From JANYGM01 sp043764015 (GTDB lineage: Bacteria; Bacteroidota; Bacteroidia; Cytophagales; Thermonemataceae), in assembly GCA_043764015.1 (NCBI GenBank), contig JAYUKY010000066.1:1-45076 (forward strand): a DNA stretch of 45,076 nucleotides, in the 5' to 3' direction. The notes beneath the pieces are model-generated. The model was given only the letters and a program-made list of their open reading frames with translations. It searched no databases and was not told where the DNA came from. Shown piece by piece: positions 33,701 to 41,563 of the stretch. Both the position numbers and the translations under genes were made by a program. Position 1 is the first letter of the stretch; every line of letters starts with the position of its first letter.

Positions 33701-34468
33701 AAAGTAACGGATTCTATCAACTACGCAAAACGTATTCAAGATGCCATTATGCCTGATACGGGACTTTTGAGAAGCTTTTTTAAAGATTCCTTCATTATGT
33801 TTAAGCCAAAAGATGTCGTAAGTGGAGATTTTCCTTGGATGATTCAAAGAGATAATACTTTGTATATTGCTTGCGTGGATTGCACAGGACACGGTGTACC
33901 AGGTGCGCTTATGTCGCTTGTGGGGTATTTCTTGCTAAATAATATTTTGGATACACAGCTAAACCCTAATCCTGGTGTTATTTTGGATTATTTGGACGAA
34001 TATGTAACAAAAACCCTACGTCAAGATACAGGAGAAGGTTCTGCAAAAGATGGTATGGACGTTGGATTTTGCAAAATCAACCTTGATACAAACGAATTGG
34101 AGTTTGCAGGCGCACACAGACCATTGTATTTTGTTAATGGAGAAACAAACGAACTAGAAGAATACAAAGGCGACAAATTCCCTATTGGTGGTGGGCAATA
34201 CCGCAACCGTACCAAGTTTACGAATACAGTTATCAAATTTAATAAAAATGATACAATGTATATGTTCTCTGATGGTTTGCCTGACCAGTTTGGGGGTGAT
34301 GATAACCGCAAGTTTTCACCAAAAAGAATTAGGGATATTGTCAAAATGGACGTTTCTGTACCAATAGAAAAAATTGAAGAAAACCTTGATAAACAACTCT
34401 CAGATTGGATGAAAGATGGAGAAATAAAGCAAACTGATGATATTTTGATGATTGCTATCAGGTTTTAG
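30767..34468 (+). CDS. Membrane sensor with HAMP, GAF, two PAS and SpoIIE-type phosphatase domains
   Basis: 1233 aa. TM1 at about 17-42 and TM2 at about 373-397 enclose a large periplasmic sensor region (dCache-like; AYTFIPGVDWAIVVKID before TM2). Then: HAMP (about 400-450), GAF (about 498-655), coiled coil, PAS (about 709-824), PAS (about 841-966) and a PP2C/SpoIIE-type Ser/Thr phosphatase (about 977-1233). Phosphatase motifs include the lead-in INYAKRIQDAIMP, VVSGDFPW, VDCTGHGVPGALMS, FSDGLPDQFGG and QTDDILMIAI, with metal-binding Asp residues intact. The usual target is an anti-anti-sigma (STAS) protein, so it likely controls a partner-switching pathway in response to an external signal. 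No STAS or anti-sigma gene is in the window. Confidence 0.93.
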   Translation: MQKILDFFLKLRISTKITMIVLLVVFVSVTVVSMIAFLLIRTSIKDRYLDQIQVIADQKSQKIQTSLSEIESAILVGQRLNAVREQLDTPVERINAGQKTQKDTTVKEIIDTNEVIDPDNLFPPEGTELTEARKKEIADSIKQQKQQQELFGPDLDNAFSAINTIYKLNNIYLTDKDGYIAYISDATKTTQQKGTLFKEPNTEGNMLPEIRKELGDSIKVSYSKVFLQNGTYLLLAAVPIKATDEKSVIGVLVYEINIAKIDRLASDKTGLGVTGEVILAQIQDENKIKYLNTGRNKRKDGSKILPLQEAGLVTDKKVMYPLAQAIKKAKGTSENEDYRGENTLAAYTFIPGVDWAIVVKIDTEEIYQPTAVLLRQFVITGIITFLATFIIGLIFSQFLIRPLGVLRKTVSSLGRGELPSRIESASGDEIGEMTEQINGLVENLRNTSDFAKRIGNKDFATDFKPASDSDVLGSSLLSMRDSIMNSSKKDDADSWIVKGVAEVGDILRESNDLKHLADAILAYVVPLTGAIQGAFYVADKDAQTLEMIASYAYNKKKYLNAKFKFAEGLVGQAAMEKDLIIRTEIPDTYMTLTSGLLGDKKPKSLLITPLITNDTEVYGVLEIAGFEEFGEREKDFVVRISDIIARTVFNIKVTENTEKLLKESELLNTNLKAQETVLNLNAKEMARTQDQLKKSNAELEVQFQEVENEQRRTQALLENASEVITIYEADETIRYISPSVEKILGYTQEEMIGIKDEEYVVSGKKGFRKMFEDLVKYPDEKITIEFSYRKKSGESIFLEASGRNLLSDPIIGGLVVNSRDITEKKVAEREQKERAKMQALSENSLDLITRLDKEGKVLYMNPVIENYTGKNKELYIQQQLTNELISPQVITSWMSLINSTIARGVKAKSEVMFPSMTDGLILTAEQREKSNFVVGDRIMQVNAIPEPGEDGSVDSFLVVSHDITDMRKASDELEASKKKVTDSINYAKRIQDAIMPDTGLLRSFFKDSFIMFKPKDVVSGDFPWMIQRDNTLYIACVDCTGHGVPGALMSLVGYFLLNNILDTQLNPNPGVILDYLDEYVTKTLRQDTGEGSAKDGMDVGFCKINLDTNELEFAGAHRPLYFVNGETNELEEYKGDKFPIGGGQYRNRTKFTNTVIKFNKNDTMYMFSDGLPDQFGGDDNRKFSPKRIRDIVKMDVSVPIEKIEENLDKQLSDWMKDGEIKQTDDILMIAIRF

Positions 34469-34497
34469 AGATATTGATTTTCACTATTAGCAAAAGA

Positions 34498-34544
34498 ATT
34501 GCCACAAATACACGAATGTATTTTATTTGTGTATTTGTGGCAAT
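34498..34544. terminator. Long hairpin after the sensor phosphatase gene
   Basis: ATTGCCACAAATACAC (34498-34513) and its exact reverse complement (34529-34544), with a 15-base loop, lie 30 bases after the stop codon. No T-tract follows, so termination efficiency is uncertain. Confidence 0.6.
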
Positions 34545-34622
34545 AATAGGCAAATGCAATAACACTTAAACAGTTACAAAAATAATAAATTAACATTACT
34601 TATAAAAAAAATCAAAAAAATA

Positions 34623-34652
34623 TTGACTTCAAAGAAAAAAAGCGTACATTTG
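34623..34652 (+). promoter_or_regulatory. Bacteroidota-type promoter of infB
   Basis: TTG (34623-34625) and TACATTTG (34645-34652) are separated by exactly 19 bases, matching the -33 TTTG / -7 TAnnTTTG consensus of the primary sigma factor in this phylum. Transcription should start near 34659, giving a leader of about 150 bases before infB. Confidence 0.8.
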
Positions 34653-34813
34653 TGGCTAAAATAAAAAACTCTTACAATATCCTTATCAATCTTCCGTAAA
34701 AATATCAAAATTTAGACTAATACAGCTTTCTGGGTGAAGGTTGTAGTCCAAGACAAACAACCAAATAATTCTAATTCATTATAAACAATCCCAATAAGCA
34801 ATAAAACCACATT

Positions 34814-37800
34814 ATGAGGCTCAAACAAGCAGCAACAAACTATAACGTACACTCTAACACCATTATTGAATTTTTGGCTACTAAAAATCAAATAGTTCTT
34901 AATGATTTGAATACAAAAATCAGCAATGAACAATTAGCTATGCTAGACAAGCAATTTAAAAGCTCATTTTTGGAGAAAAGAGAAGCAGATATCAAACATC
35001 TTAACAGCAAACCTCTACAAGATAATGTAGTGATAGAAGCTACAAAAACGTCTAAAATTGATAAAACAAAAGATATTTTTAAGATAGCCGTAAAAGAAGT
35101 AGAACCAATTAAAGAAATTCACAGAGAAATTCCTGCGGAAGTAGTCAAAGAGGTGGTGAAAGAAGTTCCAAAAGAAATAATTAAAGAAATAATTAAGGAA
35201 ATTCCAGCGGAAGTTATCAAAGACGAAGTAAAAGAAGCTCCTAAAAACAAAGCAAAAGAAATTGCTAAAAAAGCTGAAAAGGATAAAATTATTAAAGATA
35301 AAGCTGATAAAACAGAAGATATTGCTAAAAAAATAACAACAAAAACCAAAGAAGTTACGAAAGACATTACAAACGAAATCCCCAGAGAAGTTACGCCAAA
35401 AGTAGAGGAAACTTCAAAAGAAGAAACAAAAACTTCTTTGCCAGGACTTACCATACTTGGCAAAATAGACCTTTCTAACACAGTTATTACTGATAATAGT
35501 AGAGGTCGTGGGCGTGGTGGGCGCAATAAGCAAAATAATACCGCCAAAACAACCAACGCCTATAAAGACAAAAAAGATGAGAAAAAACCTGAAACAAAAG
35601 GCAATCTCAATCAGAAAAATGTCAAAAAAGAACCAATAAATGAAGTCAAAAAGGTTGTTTCTAATGAAATTCCAAAAGAAGTTTCTAACGAAATCAAACA
35701 ACCTATTGCAGAAGTAAAAGTAGCTGAAACAACAACTCCTCTTGTAGCAATACCAGTTATTCCTGTAAAACAACCTGAATTTATTGAGCTTATCAAGGCA
35801 AAAGCTGACGCACTTGGCGGGTTGACTATTTTAGGTAAAATAGAACTTCCTGTTGATAATAAGCGTGGAAATGGCAATAAAACGCCTGTCGGTACAAACG
35901 ACCCAACCAAAAAGCGCAAACGTAACCGTATTCGTAAGAGAAAGCCTGTTGATGAAACTAAACCAACAACGGGAACGACTGGCACAACAACAAACAACAC
36001 CAACAAAACTACTACGGGTAGCACAAATAACGTCAATAGAACTACAACGGGCAACAACCAAAATAGAACTGGCGGTGTTAATAATCAAAATAGAACAACT
36101 ACTGGTACAAATAATCAGAATAGAACAAACACGACTAATACCACTAATAACAATAAAAAAGTTGTTAAAGGAGTAAAAGAAGAAGTTTCTGACAAACAAA
36201 TCCAAGACCAAATAAAAGCTACAATGGCTCGTATTTCTGGCGGTGGAAGTAATGTCAAAAAGAAATCTGTGAAGAAAGTTTTGAGAGATAGAGATTCACA
36301 AGACAATGAAAATGAAGGAGATAACTTAATCAAAGTAACAGAATTTATTTCTACGGCTGATTTGGCATCTTTGATGGACGTTGATATTATGACAATGATT
36401 TCTAAATGCTTATCTTTGGGTATGTTTGTTTCTATCAATCAGCGTTTAGATGCCTCTGCTATCACTATTATTGCTGACGAATTTAATTATAAAGTTGAAT
36501 TTACATCTGCGGAGGAAGAAATTGAAGTACAATTAGGAGAAGAAGATACATTAGAGAGTTTGATAGAACGCCCGCCTATTGTAACAGTAATGGGACACGT
36601 TGACCACGGTAAAACTTCACTTTTGGATTATATTAGAGGTACGAAAGTTGCTGCAAAAGAATCTGGAGGAATTACACAACACGTTGGAGCTTATAGCATT
36701 ACGACAGAGGCTGGAAAGAAAATCACGTTCCTAGACACGCCTGGGCACGAAGCCTTTACAGCTATGCGTGCAAGGGGTGCACAGGTTACGGATATTGTAA
36801 TTATTGTAATTGCGGCAGACGACAACGTAATGCCACAAACAAAAGAGGCAATTAACCACGCTCAGGCGGCTGGTGTGCCTATTATTATTGCCATAAATAA
36901 AGTTGATAAACAAACGGCTGACCCTGAAAAAATACGTCAGGAGCTTGCTAGTTTGAACGTTTTGGTGGAAAGTTGGGGCGGAAAATACCAAGACCAAGAA
37001 ATTTCTGCAAAATCAGGTATTGGAATTGACAAATTATTAGAGAAAATTTTGCTAGAATCAGAACTTCTAGAACTGAAAGCAAACCCTAAGAAAAAAGCAG
37101 TTGGAACAGTTATTGAAGCCTCTTTGGATAAAGGACGTGGTTATTTGACCAACGTACTGATACAAGCGGGAACAATGAAAGTAGGAGATATTATCCTTGC
37201 AGGCTCACATCATGGTCGTGTAAAGGCTATGACAGACCACAAAGGACAAACTATAAAAATTGCGACTCCTTCAACGCCAGTGCAAATGCTGGGTTTGAGC
37301 GGTGCGCCACAAGCAGGTGATAAAGTTCACGTAATGGAAACTGAACGTGAGGCTCGTGATATTGCGAACAAGCGTCAGCAAATTTTACGTGAGCAAAGCA
37401 TCAGAACTACAAAACGTCTTACACTCACGGATATTGGTCGCAGACTTGCGCTGGGCAGTTTCCAACAATTAAACGTGATTATTAAAGGTGATGTTGATGG
37501 TTCTGTGGAAGCACTTTCAGATTCTTTATTGAAACTTTCTACACCAGAAGTGCAAGTAAATGTGGTTCACAAGGCAGTAGGGCAGATTTCTGAATCTGAT
37601 GTGAATTTGGCTGCAGTTTCTGATGCTATTATTATTGGTTTCCAAGTACGCCCATCTGTAAATGCTAAAAAACTTGCTGAAGCAGAGGAAATTGAAGTAC
37701 GTTTGTATTCAATCATTTATGATGCCATCAATGAAGTGAAAGATGCAATGGAAGGTATGCTTGCGCCTACTTTTGAGGAAATTATTGTTGGAAATGTAGA

Positions 37801-38077
37801 AATACGTGAAATCTTCAAAATCTCTAAATTAGGTACTATTGCGGGTAGTTATGTGCTTGATGGTTATATCAAACGTAATAGTAAATTGCGTGTTATCAGG
37901 GATTTTGTGGTGATTTTCACAGGCGAAATTGATGCGCTCAAACGCTTTAAAGATGATGTAAGTGAGGTGAAATATGGCTATGAATTTGGATTAAGTCTAA
38001 AAGGATTTAATGACATTGAAATAGGAGATAATATTGAAGTCTTTGAACAAAGAGAAGTAAAAAGGAAACTTTCGTAA
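34814..38077 (+). CDS. infB: Translation initiation factor IF-2
   Basis: 1087 aa, longer than usual because of an extended low-complexity N-terminus. Residues 1-45 are the IF2_N-like helix domain (RLKQAATNYNVHSNTIIEFLA). There follow Lys/Glu repeats (about 95-160; EVVKEVVKEVPKEIIKEI), two copies of GLTILGKI(D/E)L (about 213 and 337) each followed by a basic cluster, and an Asn/Thr-rich run (about 375-450). The GTPase domain starts near 590 with MGHVDHGKTS, DTPGHEAFTAMRARG and NKVDK, then domains II, III and the C-terminal fMet-tRNA-binding domain. It brings initiator tRNA to the 30S subunit. The usual rimP-nusA neighbours are missing; the gene has its own promoter and terminator. Confidence 0.97.
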   Translation: MRLKQAATNYNVHSNTIIEFLATKNQIVLNDLNTKISNEQLAMLDKQFKSSFLEKREADIKHLNSKPLQDNVVIEATKTSKIDKTKDIFKIAVKEVEPIKEIHREIPAEVVKEVVKEVPKEIIKEIIKEIPAEVIKDEVKEAPKNKAKEIAKKAEKDKIIKDKADKTEDIAKKITTKTKEVTKDITNEIPREVTPKVEETSKEETKTSLPGLTILGKIDLSNTVITDNSRGRGRGGRNKQNNTAKTTNAYKDKKDEKKPETKGNLNQKNVKKEPINEVKKVVSNEIPKEVSNEIKQPIAEVKVAETTTPLVAIPVIPVKQPEFIELIKAKADALGGLTILGKIELPVDNKRGNGNKTPVGTNDPTKKRKRNRIRKRKPVDETKPTTGTTGTTTNNTNKTTTGSTNNVNRTTTGNNQNRTGGVNNQNRTTTGTNNQNRTNTTNTTNNNKKVVKGVKEEVSDKQIQDQIKATMARISGGGSNVKKKSVKKVLRDRDSQDNENEGDNLIKVTEFISTADLASLMDVDIMTMISKCLSLGMFVSINQRLDASAITIIADEFNYKVEFTSAEEEIEVQLGEEDTLESLIERPPIVTVMGHVDHGKTSLLDYIRGTKVAAKESGGITQHVGAYSITTEAGKKITFLDTPGHEAFTAMRARGAQVTDIVIIVIAADDNVMPQTKEAINHAQAAGVPIIIAINKVDKQTADPEKIRQELASLNVLVESWGGKYQDQEISAKSGIGIDKLLEKILLESELLELKANPKKKAVGTVIEASLDKGRGYLTNVLIQAGTMKVGDIILAGSHHGRVKAMTDHKGQTIKIATPSTPVQMLGLSGAPQAGDKVHVMETEREARDIANKRQQILREQSIRTTKRLTLTDIGRRLALGSFQQLNVIIKGDVDGSVEALSDSLLKLSTPEVQVNVVHKAVGQISESDVNLAAVSDAIIIGFQVRPSVNAKKLAEAEEIEVRLYSIIYDAINEVKDAMEGMLAPTFEEIIVGNVEIREIFKISKLGTIAGSYVLDGYIKRNSKLRVIRDFVVIFTGEIDALKRFKDDVSEVKYGYEFGLSLKGFNDIEIGDNIEVFEQREVKRKLS

Positions 38078-38102
38078 GTTTTTCTTTGTCAATAAGTTAA
38101 AT

Positions 38103-38139
38103 AAAAAATCCTGCAAAACTTAATTTGCAGGATTTTTTT
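38103..38139 (+). terminator. Strong terminator after infB
   Basis: AAAAAATCCTGCAAA (38103-38117) and TTTGCAGGATTTTTT (38124-38138), with a 6-base loop and T-run, lie 25 bases past the infB stop codon. Confidence 0.92.
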
Positions 38140-38206
38140 ATTTTGTGAGTAGATTGACTTTTTGGGTTGATGTATAAGGTAATCATAAAATTATATTTCA
38201 AAAAAA

Positions 38207-38329
38207 TTATCTAAGGCTTGCCTCGTGTATAAGTTGTTCACGACCTATTTTTGACTGATAACCCAACCAATAAGAAATAGCTTCTACTATTGCGTTACAA
38301 TAATCCTCAGTTTTTAGATTATTAGACAT
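38207..38329 (-). CDS. 40-aa protein overlapping the end of the upstream small gene
   Basis: An ATG at 38329 opens a 40-residue frame (MSNNLKTEDYCNAIVEAISYWLGYQ..., ending IHEASLR). It overlaps the last eight bases of the 72-aa gene (ATGTCTAA), an arrangement typical of translational coupling. The sequence is helical and amphipathic, with an Ala/Ile/Trp-rich centre and no signal peptide. I do not recognise it. The overlap and protein-like composition support a real gene, but its shortness leaves doubt. Confidence 0.5.
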   Translation of the reverse strand: MSNNLKTEDYCNAIVEAISYWLGYQSKIGREQLIHEASLR

Positions 38330-38540
38330 TGACTACCAGAGGTTTAGCTAATTTATTTTCATTTGGTTTAAATATTTTTTGTTCCAAGCTATTTATGTCG
38401 CTCAAAACTATTCGCATCCAAGGATTTTCCAAACTAGCATCCATTAGTTCATAATAGCCATTACGCTCAACGTATTCACTAACTGCCAAATCTAACATTT
38501 TTGCAGGGTCAAGGTTACCAGAATAAATAAAAATAGCCAT
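38322..38540 (-). CDS. 72-aa uncharacterised protein, first of an overlapping pair
   Basis: 72 aa: MAIFIYSGNLDPAKMLDLAVSEYVERNGYYELMD..., then ENPWMRIVLSDINSLEQKIFKPN and a KPLVV end. Soluble, mixed alpha/beta. Its stop codon overlaps the start of the 40-aa gene, so the two are probably one unit. The size and coupling recall toxin-antitoxin or immunity modules, but no known family motif supports that. A hairpin terminator separates it from the interrupted gene upstream. Confidence 0.6.
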   Translation of the reverse strand: MAIFIYSGNLDPAKMLDLAVSEYVERNGYYELMDASLENPWMRIVLSDINSLEQKIFKPNENKLAKPLVVNV

Positions 38541-38630
38541 TTTAAATCTTTATTCTCTTTCATTTTATTGGTTTGTTTAAGTTTTCTACAAAACAAATAT
38601 AACGAAAATAAATTTATTTCACAAAAAACC

Positions 38631-38661
38631 ATCACCTTTATTTCAAAGAAATAAAGGTGAT
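38631..38661 (-). terminator. Terminator downstream of the interrupted gene
   Basis: ATCACCTTTATTTC (38631-38644) and GAAATAAAGGTGAT (38648-38661) form a perfect 14-bp stem with a 3-base loop. In the minus direction GGTTTTTTG follows, giving a T-run. It ends transcripts coming from 38720-39136. Confidence 0.8.
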
Positions 38662-38719
38662 TAGCTGTAAAAATACGTTTTAAACTATTTACTGACTATT
38701 TTTTATAATAGCTTGTTCC

Positions 38720-39136
38720 TTAGGTAAGGTATGTTTCCCAATTTAATTCTGCGAGTGCTTTAGTATCACGCAATAGAACTTCAGCTTGTTTAATAGCATC
38801 TTCTTTATTATCAGTATTATGGTCTACATAAACTGTAATACTACTGCTAAGACTATTAAGCTCAAAAATTTGTTCGTCCTTTGCTCTTTTTGTTGTATTA
38901 TCTGTATGTGTGAGAAGTTCAGAACTACCTGTAAAATCAAACTGGATTTCATGACAATATGATGATGCATTTAGTCCACCACCAATAAATTGTGGTTTTT
39001 GTGGAGTATTATTGTATTGTGGTTGGTGCCCCTTATGTTGAGGATATTTAAATATAATTTGGTATAATATATCTCCATTCTTTTTTCTTTAAGTCAATAC
39101 AGGAAGTGTATTACGATATACTGTTTGATTTTTCAT
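38720..39136 (-). pseudogene. Interrupted small gene with an in-frame stop codon
   Basis: From ATG 39136 the frame reads 15 residues (MKNQTVYRNTLPVLT), meets TAA at 39089-39091, then continues without another stop for 122 codons to TAA at 38720. The downstream part looks protein-like: DILYQIIFKYPQHKG, FIGGGLNASSYCHEIQFDF, ITVYVDHNTDNKEDAIKQAEV and AELNWETYLT. It has no ATG, GTG or TTG near its beginning, so a shorter intact gene is unlikely. It is followed by a perfect terminator hairpin. Family not recognised. A sequencing error at the stop would make it an intact 138-aa gene. Confidence 0.6.
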
Positions 39137-39188
39137 ATTTATTATTATTTAGAAAATATTTATTTATTTTTTTAAGAAGTTTAATAAA

Positions 39189-39215
39189 ATAATCTCCTCT
39201 TTTGGAGGAGATTAT
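39189..39215 (-). terminator. Hairpin after groEL
   Basis: ATAATCTCCTC (39189-39199) pairs perfectly with GAGGAGATTAT (39205-39215), loop TTTTG, about 40 bases beyond the groEL stop in the minus direction. The following bases (TTTATTAAA) give only a weak T-tract. Confidence 0.65.
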
Positions 39216-39256
39216 CTGTAAAAACTATTAGCAAAAAGTTAAGAAAAAGCGCAATA

Positions 39257-40888
39257 TTACATCATTCCGCCCATTCCTCCGCCACCCATTCCACCCATTG
39301 GGTTTCCTTTGTCATCTTCTGGATCATCAGCAATCACACATTCAGTAGTCAAAAGAAGTCCTGCAATAGATGCAGCGTTTTCTAGTGCCAAACGTGTTAC
39401 TTTTGTAGGGTCAATGATACCTGCTTCAAACATATTTTCAAATTTGTCTAGTCTAGCATTATAACCAAAGTCTTTTTTGCCTTCTTTCACTCTATTGACA
39501 ATCACAGAACCTTCTCCGCCCGCATTAGCAATAATGGTACGCAAAGGAGCTTCTAGGGCAATACGAATGATGTTTACACCTGTCATTTGGTCTTCATTTT
39601 CAACTTTGATTTTGTCTAATGCCTCAATAGCACGTATCAGCGCAACACCGCCACCTGGTACGATGCCCTCTGCTACGGCTGCACGTGTTGCGTGCAAAGC
39701 ATCATCAACTCTATCTTTTTTCTCTTTCATTTCTACCTCTGTAGCTGCACCAATGTACAAAATAGCCACACCACCAGAAAGTTTTGCAAGACGTTCTTGC
39801 AATTTTTCACGGTCATAATCAGATGTTGTAGATTCCATTTGAGATTTAATGACGTTTACACGTCCTTTAATGGCATCTTTATCACCTTTTCCGTTTACGA
39901 TAGTTGTATTATCTTTGTCCACAATGATTTTATCAGCTGTTCCAAGGTATTCTGCTGCATTTTCAAGCAAATAACCTCTTTCGTCCGAAATAACTTCTGC
40001 ACCTGTCAAAATGGCAATATCTTCCAACATTGCTTTTCTACGGTCACCAAAACCTGGAGCTTTTACGGCAGCAATTTTCAGCGCACCACGAATTTTATTT
40101 ACTACAAGTGTTGTAAGTGCTTCACCATCAACATCTTCTGCAATAATCAAAAGAGGACGACCAGTTTGCGCACATTGCTCCAAGACGGGTAAAATTTCTT
40201 TCATAGAAGAGATTTTCTTTTCCGTCACGAGAATGAAAGGTTTTTCCATCATCACTTCCATTTTCTCTGTGTCAGTAACGAAATAAGGAGAAAGGAAACC
40301 TCTATCAAATTGCATTCCTTCCACTGTTTTTACTTCAGTTTCAGTACCTTTTGCTTCTTCAACAGTAATAACGCCTTCTTTACCTACTTTCTCCATTGCG
40401 TTGGCAATCATTTTACCAATTTCTTCGTCACTATTAGCAGAAATAGTTGCTACTTGTGCAATTTCTTTGGTGTCTTTTACTGTTTTAGATTGCTTTCTAA
40501 GGTGTTCTACAACGGCTACAACGGCTTTTTCAATACCACGTTTCAAGTCCATTGGATTTGCACCAGCAGCTACATTTTTAGAACCAGCATTGTAGATAGC
40601 TTGTGCTAAAACTGTTGCCGTTGTAGTGCCATCACCTGCCATATCAGCCGTTTTTGAAGCGACTTCCTTAACAAGTTGTGCGCCCATATTCTCAATAGGG
40701 TCTTTTAGTTCAATTTCCTTAGCAACTGTAACACCATCTTTGGTGATAGCAGGTGCGCCAAATTTTTTATCAATAATAACATTTCTTCCCTTAGGACCTA
40801 ATGTTACTTTTACTGCGTTAGCGAGTGCATCAACCCCTTTTTTGAGTTTTTCTCTTGCTTCCGCATCAAAATATATTTTCTTAGACAT
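39257..40888 (-). CDS. groEL: Chaperonin GroEL (60 kDa)
   Basis: 543 aa, full length. The N-terminus is KKIYFDAEAREKLKKGVDALANAVKVTLGPKGRNV. The nucleotide-binding DGTTTATVLA and the AAVEEGIVPGGG-type motif (here AAVAEGIVPGGG) are present, with the Gly/Met-rich C-terminal tail (GGMGGGGMGGMM) that fills the cavity floor. It forms the 14-mer that folds proteins with ATP and GroES. The order groES-groEL is standard, but the spacer of 148 bases is long and contains a repeat element. No CIRCE operator (TTAGCACTC inverted repeat) is visible upstream. Confidence 0.98.
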   Translation of the reverse strand: MSKKIYFDAEAREKLKKGVDALANAVKVTLGPKGRNVIIDKKFGAPAITKDGVTVAKEIELKDPIENMGAQLVKEVASKTADMAGDGTTTATVLAQAIYNAGSKNVAAGANPMDLKRGIEKAVVAVVEHLRKQSKTVKDTKEIAQVATISANSDEEIGKMIANAMEKVGKEGVITVEEAKGTETEVKTVEGMQFDRGFLSPYFVTDTEKMEVMMEKPFILVTEKKISSMKEILPVLEQCAQTGRPLLIIAEDVDGEALTTLVVNKIRGALKIAAVKAPGFGDRRKAMLEDIAILTGAEVISDERGYLLENAAEYLGTADKIIVDKDNTTIVNGKGDKDAIKGRVNVIKSQMESTTSDYDREKLQERLAKLSGGVAILYIGAATEVEMKEKKDRVDDALHATRAAVAEGIVPGGGVALIRAIEALDKIKVENEDQMTGVNIIRIALEAPLRTIIANAGGEGSVIVNRVKEGKKDFGYNARLDKFENMFEAGIIDPTKVTRLALENAASIAGLLLTTECVIADDPEDDKGNPMGGMGGGGMGGMM

Positions 40889-40935
40889 AAAAATGATTGT
40901 GATTTTTTGGTTTAATTTTTTTAAATAATATAGGC

Positions 40936-41034
40936 AATTACGAATTATTAATTACGAATTACGAATGAATACAAAATATTGATAATCAAAGAATTATTTT
41001 TTTTATTCACAATTCACAATTTAAAACTCACAAT
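40936..41034. repeat. Heptamer array element inside the groES-groEL operon
   Basis: It contains ATTACGA heptamers, GAATGAATACAAA, ATTGATAATCAAAG and a right arm of ATTCACA heptamers. In reverse orientation this is the same module order as 11633-11728. It fills most of the 148-base spacer between groES and groEL. Confidence 0.65.
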
Positions 41035-41036
41035 TA

Positions 41037-41318
41037 TTAAACAACAGCAAAAATATCAGACTCACGCATCATTAGATATTCTACGCCATCAACTGTGATT
41101 TCCGTACCAGAATATTTACCATAAAGTATGTTATCACCTACTTTAACGGTCATTTTTTCATCTTTTTTACCAGTACCGACTGCCATAACTATTCCTTTTT
41201 GAGGTTTTTCTTTGGCAGTATCAGGGATAATAATGCCTGATGCGGTTTTAGTTTCTGCGGGTGCAGGCTGCACTAGCACTCTGTCAGAGAGAGGCGTAAT
41301 ATTGAGCTTTTTAGCCAT
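41037..41318 (-). CDS. groES: Co-chaperonin GroES (10 kDa)
   Basis: 93 aa from the ATG at 41318 (MAKKLNITPLSDRVLVQP); the frame runs 14 codons further upstream, but that part lacks family similarity. Mobile loop ETKTASGIIIPDTAKEKPQKG, then VGDNILYGKYSGTEI and a YLMMRESDIFAVV end are all canonical. It caps GroEL. First gene of the groES-groEL unit. Confidence 0.97.
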   Translation of the reverse strand: MAKKLNITPLSDRVLVQPAPAETKTASGIIIPDTAKEKPQKGIVMAVGTGKKDEKMTVKVGDNILYGKYSGTEITVDGVEYLMMRESDIFAVV

Positions 41319-41434
41319 TTTTTTAGAAATTTTAGATAAGTAATTGTGAATACGTAACAAAATACTGTAGTACCATCTGTTTTACATTTTTTATGCCAAT
41401 TATGTGTTTGGGTGATTTTTGTCAGTTTTTTATA

Positions 41435-41461
41435 AAAAACCTGCTATTCTGTCAGGTTTTT
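41435..41461. terminator. Terminator-like hairpin between divergent groES and OmpA-family genes
   Basis: AAAAACCTG (41435-41443) pairs with CAGGTTTTT (41453-41461), with T-runs. It lies upstream of both divergent genes and not after any gene end, so it is either an attenuator-like leader structure for the plus-strand gene or a leftover. Confidence 0.5.
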
Positions 41462-41563
41462 ATTTGACTAGCGTTATATAATAGACGTAAAAATAAACCT
41501 TTTTTGCGTTGTTGATGTTTTTATAATGATTTTGTTCTAAATAAATCTAATAAAGCTACAAAA

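Noticed and set aside
35119..36438. Several open frames of 107-148 codons opposite the N-terminal half of infB
   Set aside because: They are antisense shadows of the Lys/Glu- and Asn/Thr-rich IF-2 region, which lacks stop-forming codons in the opposite frames. The proteins are low-complexity Ser/Thr/Leu runs.
41319..41460. CIRCE heat-shock operator upstream of groES
   Set aside because: No TTAGCACTC-N9-GAGTGCTAA-like inverted repeat was found; only AT-rich sequence and a terminator-like hairpin.
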